Assembly: GCA_035622315.1 (NCBI GenBank)
Contig: DASPVP010000143.1
Location: 1 to 7,371, forward strand
Reading direction: 5' to 3'
Source: JAJPHJ01 sp035622315
GTDB lineage: Bacteria > Vulcanimicrobiota > Vulcanimicrobiia > Eremiobacterales > Eremiobacteraceae
Length of the DNA stretch: 7,371 nucleotides
Part shown: one piece after another, positions 1-6,093 of the stretch
Layout of the letters: every line of letters begins with the position of its first letter
Position numbering within the stretch: the first letter of the stretch is position 1
Translations under genes and position numbers: made by a program
Notes under the pieces: generated by a model
Databases searched by the model: none
Told to the model about the DNA's origin: nothing
What the model saw: the letters and a program-made list of their open reading frames with translations, nothing else

Positions 1-2406
1 TTGCGCATCGTCGAACGGTTCAAGCAATCGACGACGGTGCGGCTTGCGGCACCCGAAGTGCCGCTCATGTTGGAGCGAGCTCATCAACTACTCGACCACG
101 AGACCGCCGCGTCGCTCTTGCTGCTGCCCGAGCAGATGGAACGCCAGACGCTCTTGCGCTTGCGCTGGCTGGGTGACGGCATCAGTGCGGATGCCGCGGT
201 CGAAGATGCTCGTAGCGGCGCGAACTGGCCCATCACGACGGGCGAGTTCAGTCCGTTGCGCCGCATCGACGACGGCAAGAAGGGCAGCACGCCGCGGTAC
301 GCCTACTGCGATCCCGCCGTCGCGGCGAACGTCAGATCGAAGCTCGAATCGCACGGTTTTCGCCCGTGGAAAGACATCTACGAAGCCTTCCGTCTCGAGC
401 ATCCCGACGACCCGGTGCCGCACTACGACGAAACGGCATGGCGCCTCGAAGGCACGGACCTCGCGTATCAGTTCGGCACCGAGATCCTGCCTGCATGGAA
501 GAACGAATTCCATCTCGACCTTGACGATACGATGAAGTCGCTCGTGGAAGGCCCGAAAGCCATCCACGTCTCGTTGTCCGTCGAAAGCGGTGCTGAGAAG
601 ACCAAGACCAAGCAAAAAGGCAAGATATCAGCCACCGCGTCCGGCCCGATCGATTGGCTGGAGATCTCCGTCGAACTGATGCTCGACGGCCAACCGCTCT
701 CACCCGACGACGTCAAGGCGCTCTGGCAAAGCTCAGGGCGCTTTTATCGTCTGGCCGACGGACGCTTCATCGACTTGTCGTCATTCGCGTTGTTGCGCGA
801 GGCGACCGGCGGCTTTGGACATTCACTCGAGAGCGGCGGTGCCGTACGCCTCTCGGCGGCGCAGATGCTCTCCGTGTACGATGACCTGGCACGCGCGTGC
901 GGCGACCAAGAACTGCCCGAACAGTTGCGCACGCTGCGCGAAGCGGTCCGCGGTTTCTCGGGGATCGAAGAGGTGGACCCGCCCAAGCATCTCGCGACGA
1001 TTCTGCGACCGTACCAACGGCGCGGCCTCGATTTTTTGGCCTATCTTGGCCGCTACGCGTTCGGCGGCATCCTCGCGGACGACATGGGTCTCGGGAAGAC
1101 GCTGCAGATCCTTTCCTTCATCGAACGCGAACGGCTCGCACGCGGCAGCGCGCCGACGCTCATCGTCTGCCCGACGTCGGTGACCCACACCTGGGTGTCC
1201 GAGGCGGCGCGCTTCGTGCCCGATCTGCGCGTCACGTTGCTCACCGCGGGCACCGGGCGCGAAGCGATCTACAACGAGGCGGACAAATACGACATGCTGG
1301 TCACGTCCTATGCGCTCGCGCGCCGCGATGCCGAAACCCTGGGCAAGCTTTCGTTCCGCGCGATCGTCTTGGATGAAGCGCAGCAGATCAAAAACCCGCA
1401 AGCCAAGATTTCGGTCGTGTTGAAGGGCATCCAGTCGGAGCAGCGGCTCGCTTTGACGGGTACGCCCATCGAGAACTCCGTCCTCGACTTGTGGTCGATC
1501 GTCGATTTCGTCATGCCCGGGTTGCTCGGCAACGAGAGCCACTTCCGCTCCACCTTCGAGACGCCGATCATGCGCGACGGCGACGTCGAGAAACAGCAGC
1601 GCCTCGCCAAGCGCGTGCAGCCCTTTATGATCCGCAGGCTCAAGACGCAGGTCGCTGCCGACCTGCCTTCGCGTACGGAGCAGACAATTGAGTGCGAAAT
1701 GACCGCGTCGCAGAAGAAAGCCTACCGCGAGACCGTCATGCGCGCGCGGCGCGACATCCTGCGCGAGGTGGACGAACGCGGCATCGCGCGGGCCCAGCTC
1801 TCCATCTTAGCCGCGCTGACCAAACTGCGCCAGATCTGCAATCATCCCGGCCTCATTGGCGACCACTGGCGCGAGGACGAAGAGGCGTCCGGCAAGTTCC
1901 AAGCATTCCTCGAACTTCTGGAATCCATCATCGAGTCGGGGCACCGGGTGCTCGTCTTCTCCTCCTTCACCGAGATGCTCGGCATCATGCGCGATGCGCT
2001 CGATGCGCGCCAGACCCGTTACTCGTATCTCGATGGAGCGACGAAGAACCGCAGCAAAGTGCTCGACGATTTCCGTTCCGAGGACGGACCGCCGGTCTTC
2101 CTCATGAGTCTCAAAGCAGGCGGGGTCGGTCTGACCGTCACCGAGGCGGACTACGTCGTGCTCTACGATCCCTGGTGGAACCCGGCGATCGAGCGCCAGG
2201 CCATCGACCGCACGCACCGCATCGGACAGACCAAGCCTGTGACAGCGTACCGGCTCGTCACGCTGGGTTCGGTCGAAGAGAAGATCCAAGCCCTCCAGCA
2301 CCGCAAACAGGCGCTCGCGGACTCAGTCGTGTCGACGGACGCGGCGTTCGCCAAATCCCTGACGCGCGAAGACTTGGACGAGCTCTTCGCTCCTATCGGC
2401 GAATAG
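1..2406 (+). CDS. SNF2-family DEAD/DEAH-box helicase (Swi2/Snf2 ATPase), 5'-truncated
   Basis: This is an ATP-dependent DNA translocase of the bacterial SNF2/Rad54-like branch, thought to remodel protein-DNA complexes during transcription or repair; its cellular target is not evident. Visible motifs (residue 1 = base 1): Q-like motif LRPYQ at 335-339, Walker A DDMGLGKT at 360-367, Walker B DEAQ at 458-461, motif III LTGTPIEN at 485-492, IRRLK at 544-548, then helicase C with SLKAGGVGLT starting at 703, DPWWNPAIERQ at 723-733 and the arginine-finger motif HRIGQ at 739-743. Residues about 180-320 fit the bacterial SNF2-associated domain. All core motifs are intact. The frame is open from base 1 and family members are often 1000 residues or longer, so the TTG at base 1 is probably not the true start and the N-terminus, possibly with a SWIM zinc finger, lies outside. 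It ends in TAG 16 bases before the decarboxylase. Confidence 0.95.
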   Translation: MRIVERFKQSTTVRLAAPEVPLMLERAHQLLDHETAASLLLLPEQMERQTLLRLRWLGDGISADAAVEDARSGANWPITTGEFSPLRRIDDGKKGSTPRYAYCDPAVAANVRSKLESHGFRPWKDIYEAFRLEHPDDPVPHYDETAWRLEGTDLAYQFGTEILPAWKNEFHLDLDDTMKSLVEGPKAIHVSLSVESGAEKTKTKQKGKISATASGPIDWLEISVELMLDGQPLSPDDVKALWQSSGRFYRLADGRFIDLSSFALLREATGGFGHSLESGGAVRLSAAQMLSVYDDLARACGDQELPEQLRTLREAVRGFSGIEEVDPPKHLATILRPYQRRGLDFLAYLGRYAFGGILADDMGLGKTLQILSFIERERLARGSAPTLIVCPTSVTHTWVSEAARFVPDLRVTLLTAGTGREAIYNEADKYDMLVTSYALARRDAETLGKLSFRAIVLDEAQQIKNPQAKISVVLKGIQSEQRLALTGTPIENSVLDLWSIVDFVMPGLLGNESHFRSTFETPIMRDGDVEKQQRLAKRVQPFMIRRLKTQVAADLPSRTEQTIECEMTASQKKAYRETVMRARRDILREVDERGIARAQLSILAALTKLRQICNHPGLIGDHWREDEEASGKFQAFLELLESIIESGHRVLVFSSFTEMLGIMRDALDARQTRYSYLDGATKNRSKVLDDFRSEDGPPVFLMSLKAGGVGLTVTEADYVVLYDPWWNPAIERQAIDRTHRIGQTKPVTAYRLVTLGSVEEKIQALQHRKQALADSVVSTDAAFAKSLTREDLDELFAPIGE

Positions 2407-2422
2407 CACGGCGCAGCGCGCC

Positions 2423-3805
2423 GTGACCGAATCAGACTTCCGCAAACTGCTCGACGTCGGCATGGACGGCGTGGCGCGCTGGGAAGCGAGCTTCCGGCCG
2501 TTCGTGCCGCATCCAAGCCTAGTGGTGGAACCAAGGGCTGCGATGGCTGCGATCGACGAGCTCGTCGAGCGCCTGCACGAGAACTATCCGTACTTCCATC
2601 CAGACTACGCAGGGCAGATGCAGCGCCCACCGCATCCGGTTGCGCTCGCGGCATACGCCGTGGCGGCTCGCATCAACCCGAACAACCACGCGCTCGATGG
2701 TGGCCTTGCGACCGCGCGCCTCGAGCGGGAGTGCGTCGACAAACTCGCCGCGATGTTCGGCTTCGCGCAACCAAATCTCGGCCATCTCACCTCGTCCGGG
2801 ACCATCGCGAACCTCGAGGCCCTGTGGGTCGCCTCCAAGCTACATCCCGGAAAAGCGATCGCCTTCTCCACCGAAGCGCATTATACGCATGCGCGCATGT
2901 GCGATGTGCTGGACATTCCCACGATCGTCGTGCCCGTCGATGCCCTCGGTCGCATCGACCTCGCAGCGCTCGCCGGGCAGAAAGACAAAGGCGACGTCGG
3001 GACCGTGGTTGTCACCGCGGGAACGACCTCGTGCGGCGCGGTCGATCCGATCGCCGACGTGCTTGCGCTCGCGCGCCCCAACGGATGGCGCGTGCACGTG
3101 GACGCCGCGTATGGTGGTTTTTTTGCCACCATCGCCGGTGCGCCGGCTGCCAAGCTGGACGCACGACCGTGGAAGGCGATCGCATCCTGCGATTCGGTGG
3201 TGGTGGATCCGCATAAACATGGCCTGCAGCCCTACGGCTGCGGCGCCGTCATCTTCGCCGACCCCGGGATCGGCGAGTTCTACCGGCACGATTCGCCGTA
3301 CACGTACTTCACTTCGAAAGAACTTCACCCCGGCGAGATCAGCCTCGAGTGCTCGCGTGCTGGCGCCGCTGCTGCTGCGTTGTGGGTGACCTTGCGCTTG
3401 TTCCCTTTGACGAGCGATGGGCTCGGCGCGTCGCTCCTCGCGTCGCGCGCGGCAGCGCTCATCACCGCGGAAGAGGCGCTCGCTTCCGAGGTGCTCACGC
3501 CCGTCGTGCGACCGGAGCTCGACATCATCGCACTGGCGCCGCTGCGCCCGAGCGAACGCGCCAAGGCGTCGGAGATATCGAAGCGCAGCGAGCACATCTT
3601 CTCGCGCTGCGCGCAGCTCGCCGCGCCGCTCTTCCTCGCCAAATGGAATCTGCCGTCGGCGTTCGGTCGGCTGGCGCTCGACCAAGTCGAGTGGGATGCA
3701 GATCACTGCACCGTTCTGCGGAGCGTGCTCTTGAAACCGGAACACGAGACGTACGCAACCGAGATCGTCAGCGCGATCGCCGCGCAGGTGCCGCCTCGCC
3801 CGTAA
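2423..3805 (+). CDS. Pyridoxal-phosphate-dependent amino acid decarboxylase (group II family)
   Basis: This 460-residue protein is a fold-type I PLP enzyme of the group II decarboxylase family (glutamate, aspartate, tyrosine, aromatic and diaminobutyrate decarboxylases), which convert an L-amino acid to an amine plus CO2 in the cytoplasm. Seen: HPDYAGQM and PPHP, as expected near the substrate entrance; TSSGT at 123-127 for phosphate binding; AHYTH with H153, likely stacking on the PLP ring; DAAYGG at 227-232, whose D227 should bind the pyridine nitrogen; and DPHKHG at 262-267, where K265 is the probable Schiff-base lysine. Length is normal for the family and the catalytic set is complete. 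The GTG at 2423 has no clear SD; an in-frame ATG at 2462 (M14) has none either, and GTG is kept because it fits the 16-base gap after the helicase stop, suggesting co-transcription or translational coupling. The substrate cannot be assigned from sequence alone. Confidence 0.92.
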   Translation: MTESDFRKLLDVGMDGVARWEASFRPFVPHPSLVVEPRAAMAAIDELVERLHENYPYFHPDYAGQMQRPPHPVALAAYAVAARINPNNHALDGGLATARLERECVDKLAAMFGFAQPNLGHLTSSGTIANLEALWVASKLHPGKAIAFSTEAHYTHARMCDVLDIPTIVVPVDALGRIDLAALAGQKDKGDVGTVVVTAGTTSCGAVDPIADVLALARPNGWRVHVDAAYGGFFATIAGAPAAKLDARPWKAIASCDSVVVDPHKHGLQPYGCGAVIFADPGIGEFYRHDSPYTYFTSKELHPGEISLECSRAGAAAAALWVTLRLFPLTSDGLGASLLASRAAALITAEEALASEVLTPVVRPELDIIALAPLRPSERAKASEISKRSEHIFSRCAQLAAPLFLAKWNLPSAFGRLALDQVEWDADHCTVLRSVLLKPEHETYATEIVSAIAAQVPPRP

Positions 3806-3816
3806 GCCTGTGACTC

Positions 3817-4032
3817 GTGTCGCATCCAGCACGCACCGGTCACGCAAGGCCGCGAGCCTGGGTCAAACCTCTCATGATGGAGCAATGCGCCTTTTGCCAC
3901 CACGATGCAGGCCAATCGAAGCTCTACGTGAGCTTGGGGCCTGAGCTCGATCCTCATTTCCACATCTGCTCGGCGTGCTATCTCGTCGCAGTGCGCCACG
4001 GCTATCAGGTGGTCTACCGCACCGCCGCCTGA
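3817..4032 (+). CDS. Small putative zinc-ribbon protein (CxxC...CxxC), unknown function
   Basis: This encodes a 71-residue protein from GTG 3817, or a 52-residue protein from the tandem ATGs at 3874/3877. Two knuckles are visible, CAFC (C24, C27) and CSAC (C51, C54), 23 residues apart and flanked by several histidines (H28, H29, H47, H49). This spacing is typical of a structural zinc-binding ribbon or treble-clef-like fold, but no named family is recognised. The first 19 residues (Arg, Pro and Ala rich) look unlike the rest, so the ATG 3874 start is attractive. Neither start has a convincing SD: GTG 3817 lies 11 bases after the decarboxylase stop, which suits an operon, while ATG 3874 suits protein content. 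The strong terminator 22 bases after the stop supports a real gene ending here. The function is unknown; a nucleic-acid-binding or chaperone-like accessory role would be speculation. Confidence 0.65.
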   Translation: MSHPARTGHARPRAWVKPLMMEQCAFCHHDAGQSKLYVSLGPELDPHFHICSACYLVAVRHGYQVVYRTAA

Positions 4033-4053
4033 CTGCGGCAAAGCGAAAAGAAC

Positions 4054-4084
4054 AGAGCCGCCCGCGAGGGCGGCTCTTCTTCTT
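4054..4084. terminator. Bidirectional intrinsic terminator between converging genes
   Basis: A perfect 10-bp GC-rich stem (AGAGCCGCCC at 4054-4063 pairing with GGGCGGCTCT at 4068-4077) closes on a GCGA tetraloop of the stable GNRA class. On the + strand it is followed by TCTTCTT; on the - strand it is followed by GTTCTTTTCGCTT (complement of 4041-4053). It sits between the + strand zinc-ribbon gene (stop at 4032) and the - strand lipoprotein gene (stop at 4102), so it can end transcription from both sides. The T-tracts are interrupted by C, so efficiency may be moderate. Confidence 0.88.
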
Positions 4085-4101
4085 GTGGCGCGTTCGTGCG
4101 G

Positions 4102-4797
4102 CTATTGCTTGGACGCGTCGATGATGATGATGCCGCGTTCGTTCTTGCTGCGGAAGTCCGAGAGCGCGCCGACCGCAGAGCCGAGGGGGCTACCCGGTTC
4201 GACGAACTCGCTCGCCGTGTAGCCGTAGCGGTTCTTGAGTTGCGTGTCGATGCTTGAGCGAAACGCTTGCGGCAACGCTTCGTATCGGGAGACGAGCCCG
4301 ATCGCGGCGCCGAGCTTCGCATGCGCCGCGTTGGGATCCATCGCGACGACCACGAGGCCGTGTTTGGGATTGGCAGCATCGCGGAAGAGCGCGAAATCCA
4401 TGCCATTTTTCACCGCGATCGAATGCATCGTCTCCATGCTCGCCGGGATGACGACTGCCGTGTAGCCGCTCGGCGGTTGTTTCTCTGACTGCCGCAGCCA
4501 GTTCTGAAGGTCTTGGAACGAAGCATTGGAGCCGGCGATGACCTCGTTCCCCGCGTACGTGCCCGAGCCCGCGGCGAACGCACCTGTCGCCATCTGCGCG
4601 GTGTTGACCGTCTGCGTGAATGGCTTGGCCGCGATGACCATCGCTCCCGTGATGAGCGGGAAGTTCGTCGGGTTCGTCGCCTGTGCGGCGGGTGTCGGCG
4701 CGGGCGGATTCGCCTCGGTGCCGCTGGACGAGTTTTTACTGCACGCTGCAAGCGCAAACGCGACGGCGAGCAAAAGGATGCCAATTGCCTTATTCAT
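4102..4797 (-). CDS. Secreted lipoprotein of unknown function
   Basis: This 231-residue protein has a clear lipoprotein signal peptide: a short basic start (MNK), a hydrophobic stretch at about residues 5-18, and the lipobox LAAC with C19 as the lipidated cysteine. A Ser/Pro/Ala/Thr-rich linker (about 20-45) follows, then a globular part of about 185 residues with mixed alpha/beta character, ending in a short hydrophobic strand (GIIIID) near the C-terminus. The mature protein has only the anchor cysteine. No enzyme motif or known domain is recognised. The ATG at 4797 is supported by the SD GAGGGAG seven bases upstream. It lies 75 bases downstream of the ROK kinase in the same direction with no convincing terminator between, so co-transcription is possible. 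Gene prediction is secure; function is not. Confidence 0.88.
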   Translation of the reverse strand: MNKAIGILLLAVAFALAACSKNSSSGTEANPPAPTPAAQATNPTNFPLITGAMVIAAKPFTQTVNTAQMATGAFAAGSGTYAGNEVIAGSNASFQDLQNWLRQSEKQPPSGYTAVVIPASMETMHSIAVKNGMDFALFRDAANPKHGLVVVAMDPNAAHAKLGAAIGLVSRYEALPQAFRSSIDTQLKNRYGYTASEFVEPGSPLGSAVGALSDFRSKNERGIIIIDASKQ

Positions 4798-4804
4798 GGA
4801 GATA

Positions 4805-4811
4805 CTCCCTC
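4805..4811 (-). promoter_or_regulatory. Shine-Dalgarno of the lipoprotein gene
   Basis: GAGGGAG on the - strand lies seven bases before the ATG at 4797 and fixes that start codon. Confidence 0.75.
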
Positions 4812-4872
4812 AAGATGATCCGAGGCGGGAAGGCACGGCGTTTTCGGCCGGCGCGGGGACAGCTCCTCGCCC

Positions 4873-5877
4873 TTAACCTTTGGCCTTTGCGACCGGAGCG
4901 ACCGCGCCGTTGAGCGGTTGCGACAAACCGCGAAGCCCGATACGCGCAAGGGCCGCGGCACCGATCATCCCCGCGTTGTTGCCGAGTTTCGCCGTTATGA
5001 TCTTGGTCGTGCCCTTCGGCACGGTGGTCGTAAGCACGTCGACGAGTTGCGCGAGCGGCTCGGCCAGCATCTTCGGGTCGGTTTGACCGACGCCGCCGCC
5101 GAGCGCGATCACCGCCGGATTGGTGAATGAGATGATGTTGGCGACGCCGATCGCGAGATCGGCCAAATACGCCTTCCATGCCGCGCTAGCATGTTCGTCG
5201 CCGCGCGCCACCGCTTTGCGGATCATCTTGCTGCCCCACTTGGCTTGCGGTTTCTTCGTCAAGAGCGTGCTGCGCGGAAAGGATGGCGCGAGCGCCAAGG
5301 TGTGACGCAGGAGGCCCGTGCCCGAGGCCTGTGCTTCGAAGCAACCGCGCTTGCCGCAAGTGCAGATGAACCCGGTATCGGGGCGGATCTGGTGGTGGCC
5401 GACCTCACCCGCTCCCATGCTGTTCCCGAGCAGCAACCGGCCTCCCGAGACGAACCCGCCACCGATGCCCGTGCCGAGCGTGATGAGCGCGAACTCGGTG
5501 GTCCCTTTGCCGGAGCCATAGAGGAACTCGCCCAGCGTCGCGCAGCGGGCGTCGTTGAGCAGGTGGATCGGGTGCTTGATGCGTTTTTCGAGGAGCGCGC
5601 GCAGCGGCACGTCGTGCCACCCGAAATTGGGCGACCAGCGGATCATGCCCGTCTTCTCGTCGATGTTGCCAGGCGCGCCGATGCCGACGCCGACGCAATC
5701 CTTCTCGCCCACCACGGTGAACACGAGCTGCACGACGCGCTCGATCTCCTCGACCACGTGCGCAGGCTCGAGGGAGGTCAGATCTCGCTCGGCTTGATCG
5801 ATGATCGATCCGTCCGTTGCGACGGCGGCGGCGGATGTGTGCGAACCGCCGAGATCGATACCGATGGCGAATTCCAT
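4873..5877 (-). CDS. ROK-family sugar kinase, glucokinase-like
   Basis: A 334-residue cytoplasmic kinase that likely phosphorylates a hexose (glucose or a related sugar or amino sugar) with ATP. Seen: N-terminal phosphate-binding loop DLGGSHT at 8-14; GIGAPG at 65-70; NDARC at 108-112, with D109 the expected catalytic base; LGTGIGGG at 134-141; the ROK sugar-binding ExGH motif (E158, H161); and the ROK zinc signature CTCGKRGCFE at 172-181, with C172, C174 and C179 ligands. No N-terminal helix-turn-helix is present, so this is a kinase rather than a NagC/Mlc-type repressor. Overlapping starts GTG (5880) and ATG (5877) exist; ATG is chosen because AAAGGAG then has a 5-base spacer, against 2 for GTG. 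The SD begins on the last base of the upstream tRNA-Leu. Neighbouring dipeptide-type permeases might supply its substrate, but that link is inference. Exact sugar specificity is not determinable. Confidence 0.93.
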   Translation of the reverse strand: MEFAIGIDLGGSHTSAAAVATDGSIIDQAERDLTSLEPAHVVEEIERVVQLVFTVVGEKDCVGVGIGAPGNIDEKTGMIRWSPNFGWHDVPLRALLEKRIKHPIHLLNDARCATLGEFLYGSGKGTTEFALITLGTGIGGGFVSGGRLLLGNSMGAGEVGHHQIRPDTGFICTCGKRGCFEAQASGTGLLRHTLALAPSFPRSTLLTKKPQAKWGSKMIRKAVARGDEHASAAWKAYLADLAIGVANIISFTNPAVIALGGGVGQTDPKMLAEPLAQLVDVLTTTVPKGTTKIITAKLGNNAGMIGAAALARIGLRGLSQPLNGAVAPVAKAKG

Positions 5878-5882
5878 CACAG

Positions 5883-5889
5883 CTCCTTT
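5883..5889 (-). promoter_or_regulatory. Shine-Dalgarno of the ROK kinase, overlapping the tRNA 3' end
   Basis: AAAGGAG on the - strand ends five bases before the ATG at 5877. Its first A (5889) is the terminal A of the tRNA-Leu CCA, so ribosome-binding site and tRNA gene share a base. Cleavage after CCA would still leave AAGGAG at the 5' end of the kinase mRNA. Confidence 0.85.
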
Positions 5890-5975
5890 GGTGCCCAGGA
5901 CAGGACTCGAACCTGCACCGGTTTTACCCGACTAGCCCCTCAAACTAGCGCGTCTACCAATTCCGCCACCTGGGC
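5889..5975 (-). tRNA. tRNA-Leu (anticodon GAG), CCA encoded
   Basis: This 87-base class II tRNA folds fully. The acceptor stem GCCCAGG (5969-5975) pairs with CCTGGGC (5893-5899), followed by discriminator A and encoded CCA (5889-5891). The D arm contains GGCGGAATTGGTAGACGC. The anticodon stem CTAGT/GCTAG (last pair G-U) encloses the loop TTGAGGG, giving anticodon GAG, which reads leucine CUC and CUU. A long variable arm of the form CGG-loop-CCG is present, as expected for tRNA-Leu, and the T arm has CAGG/CCTG around TTCGAGT. CTC is a common leucine codon in the neighbouring genes. No clear sigma70 promoter was found just upstream, so transcription could start at an unrecognised promoter in 5976-6093 or read in from the permease operon. 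The kinase start codon follows after only 11 bases. Confidence 0.97.
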
Positions 5976-6008
5976 CGGCACCAGCGTTCTACGCTTACGG
6001 GATACCGC

Positions 6009-6052
6009 GCGGCGCACCTTTCCACGCATCAGCAAATGTAGCGGCGCACCTT
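6009..6052. repeat. 12-bp direct repeat, two copies 32 bp apart
   Basis: GCGGCGCACCTT occurs at 6009-6020 and again at 6041-6052, a centre-to-centre distance of 32 bp, close to three helical turns. It lies in the 118-base spacer between the DppC-type permease and the tRNA-Leu, upstream of the tRNA in its transcription direction. It could be paired binding sites for a regulator, or a chance repeat in GC-rich DNA. Confidence 0.4.
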
Positions 6053-6060
6053 GAGGTGCG
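6045..6060. other. Small hairpin downstream of the permease operon
   Basis: CGCACC-TTGA-GGTGCG forms a 6-bp GC-rich stem with a four-base loop (or 7 bp with a two-base loop). It lies 34 bases beyond the permease stop on the - strand. No T-tract follows on that strand, so it is at best a weak or Rho-assisted terminator, or a 3'-end-stabilising structure. It overlaps the second copy of the 12-bp direct repeat. Confidence 0.35.
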
Positions 6061-6093
6061 GCCGAGTTGTCTGGGCCGACCTTTGCACTGCTG

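Noticed and set aside
823..1542. A 239-residue open frame on the - strand
   Set aside because: It lies opposite the helicase ATPase core, has shadow-like composition and no recognisable domain.
1692..2426. A 244-residue + strand frame overlapping the end of the helicase
   Set aside because: It overlaps helicase motifs in another frame and is dominated by Arg, Pro, Ala and Ser; not a plausible protein.
2840..3847. A 335-residue open frame on the - strand
   Set aside because: It is antisense to the decarboxylase, very Arg-rich, with no motif; a shadow of the real gene.
4798..4872. Possible terminator or promoter between the kinase and the lipoprotein
   Set aside because: Only a 4-bp CGGC/GCCG stem with a 7-base loop is visible, without a T-tract, and no convincing -35/-10 pair; not enough to call.
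4859..5887. The 9-mer AGGAGCTGT (- strand) just after the kinase stop repeats the sequence at the kinase SD
   Set aside because: The distal copy (4859-4867) is not followed by a start codon at a usable distance, and a 9-bp repeat over 1 kb of GC-rich DNA is expected by chance.
5889..5975. tRNA-Leu as an attachment site of an integrated element
   Set aside because: No integrase, no duplicated tRNA 3' fragment and no mobile-element genes are seen; the flanking genes look like ordinary chromosome.
5976..6040. A sigma70 promoter for the tRNA (TAGAAC or TATCCC as -10, TTGCTG as -35)
   Set aside because: None of the hexamers pair with an acceptable partner at 16-18 bp spacing.
5191..6054. A 287-residue open frame on the + strand across the kinase and the tRNA
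   Set aside because: It runs antisense to a motif-complete ROK kinase and through the tRNA; its composition (Arg/Ala/Asp rich, no domain) is typical of a shadow frame in GC-rich DNA.
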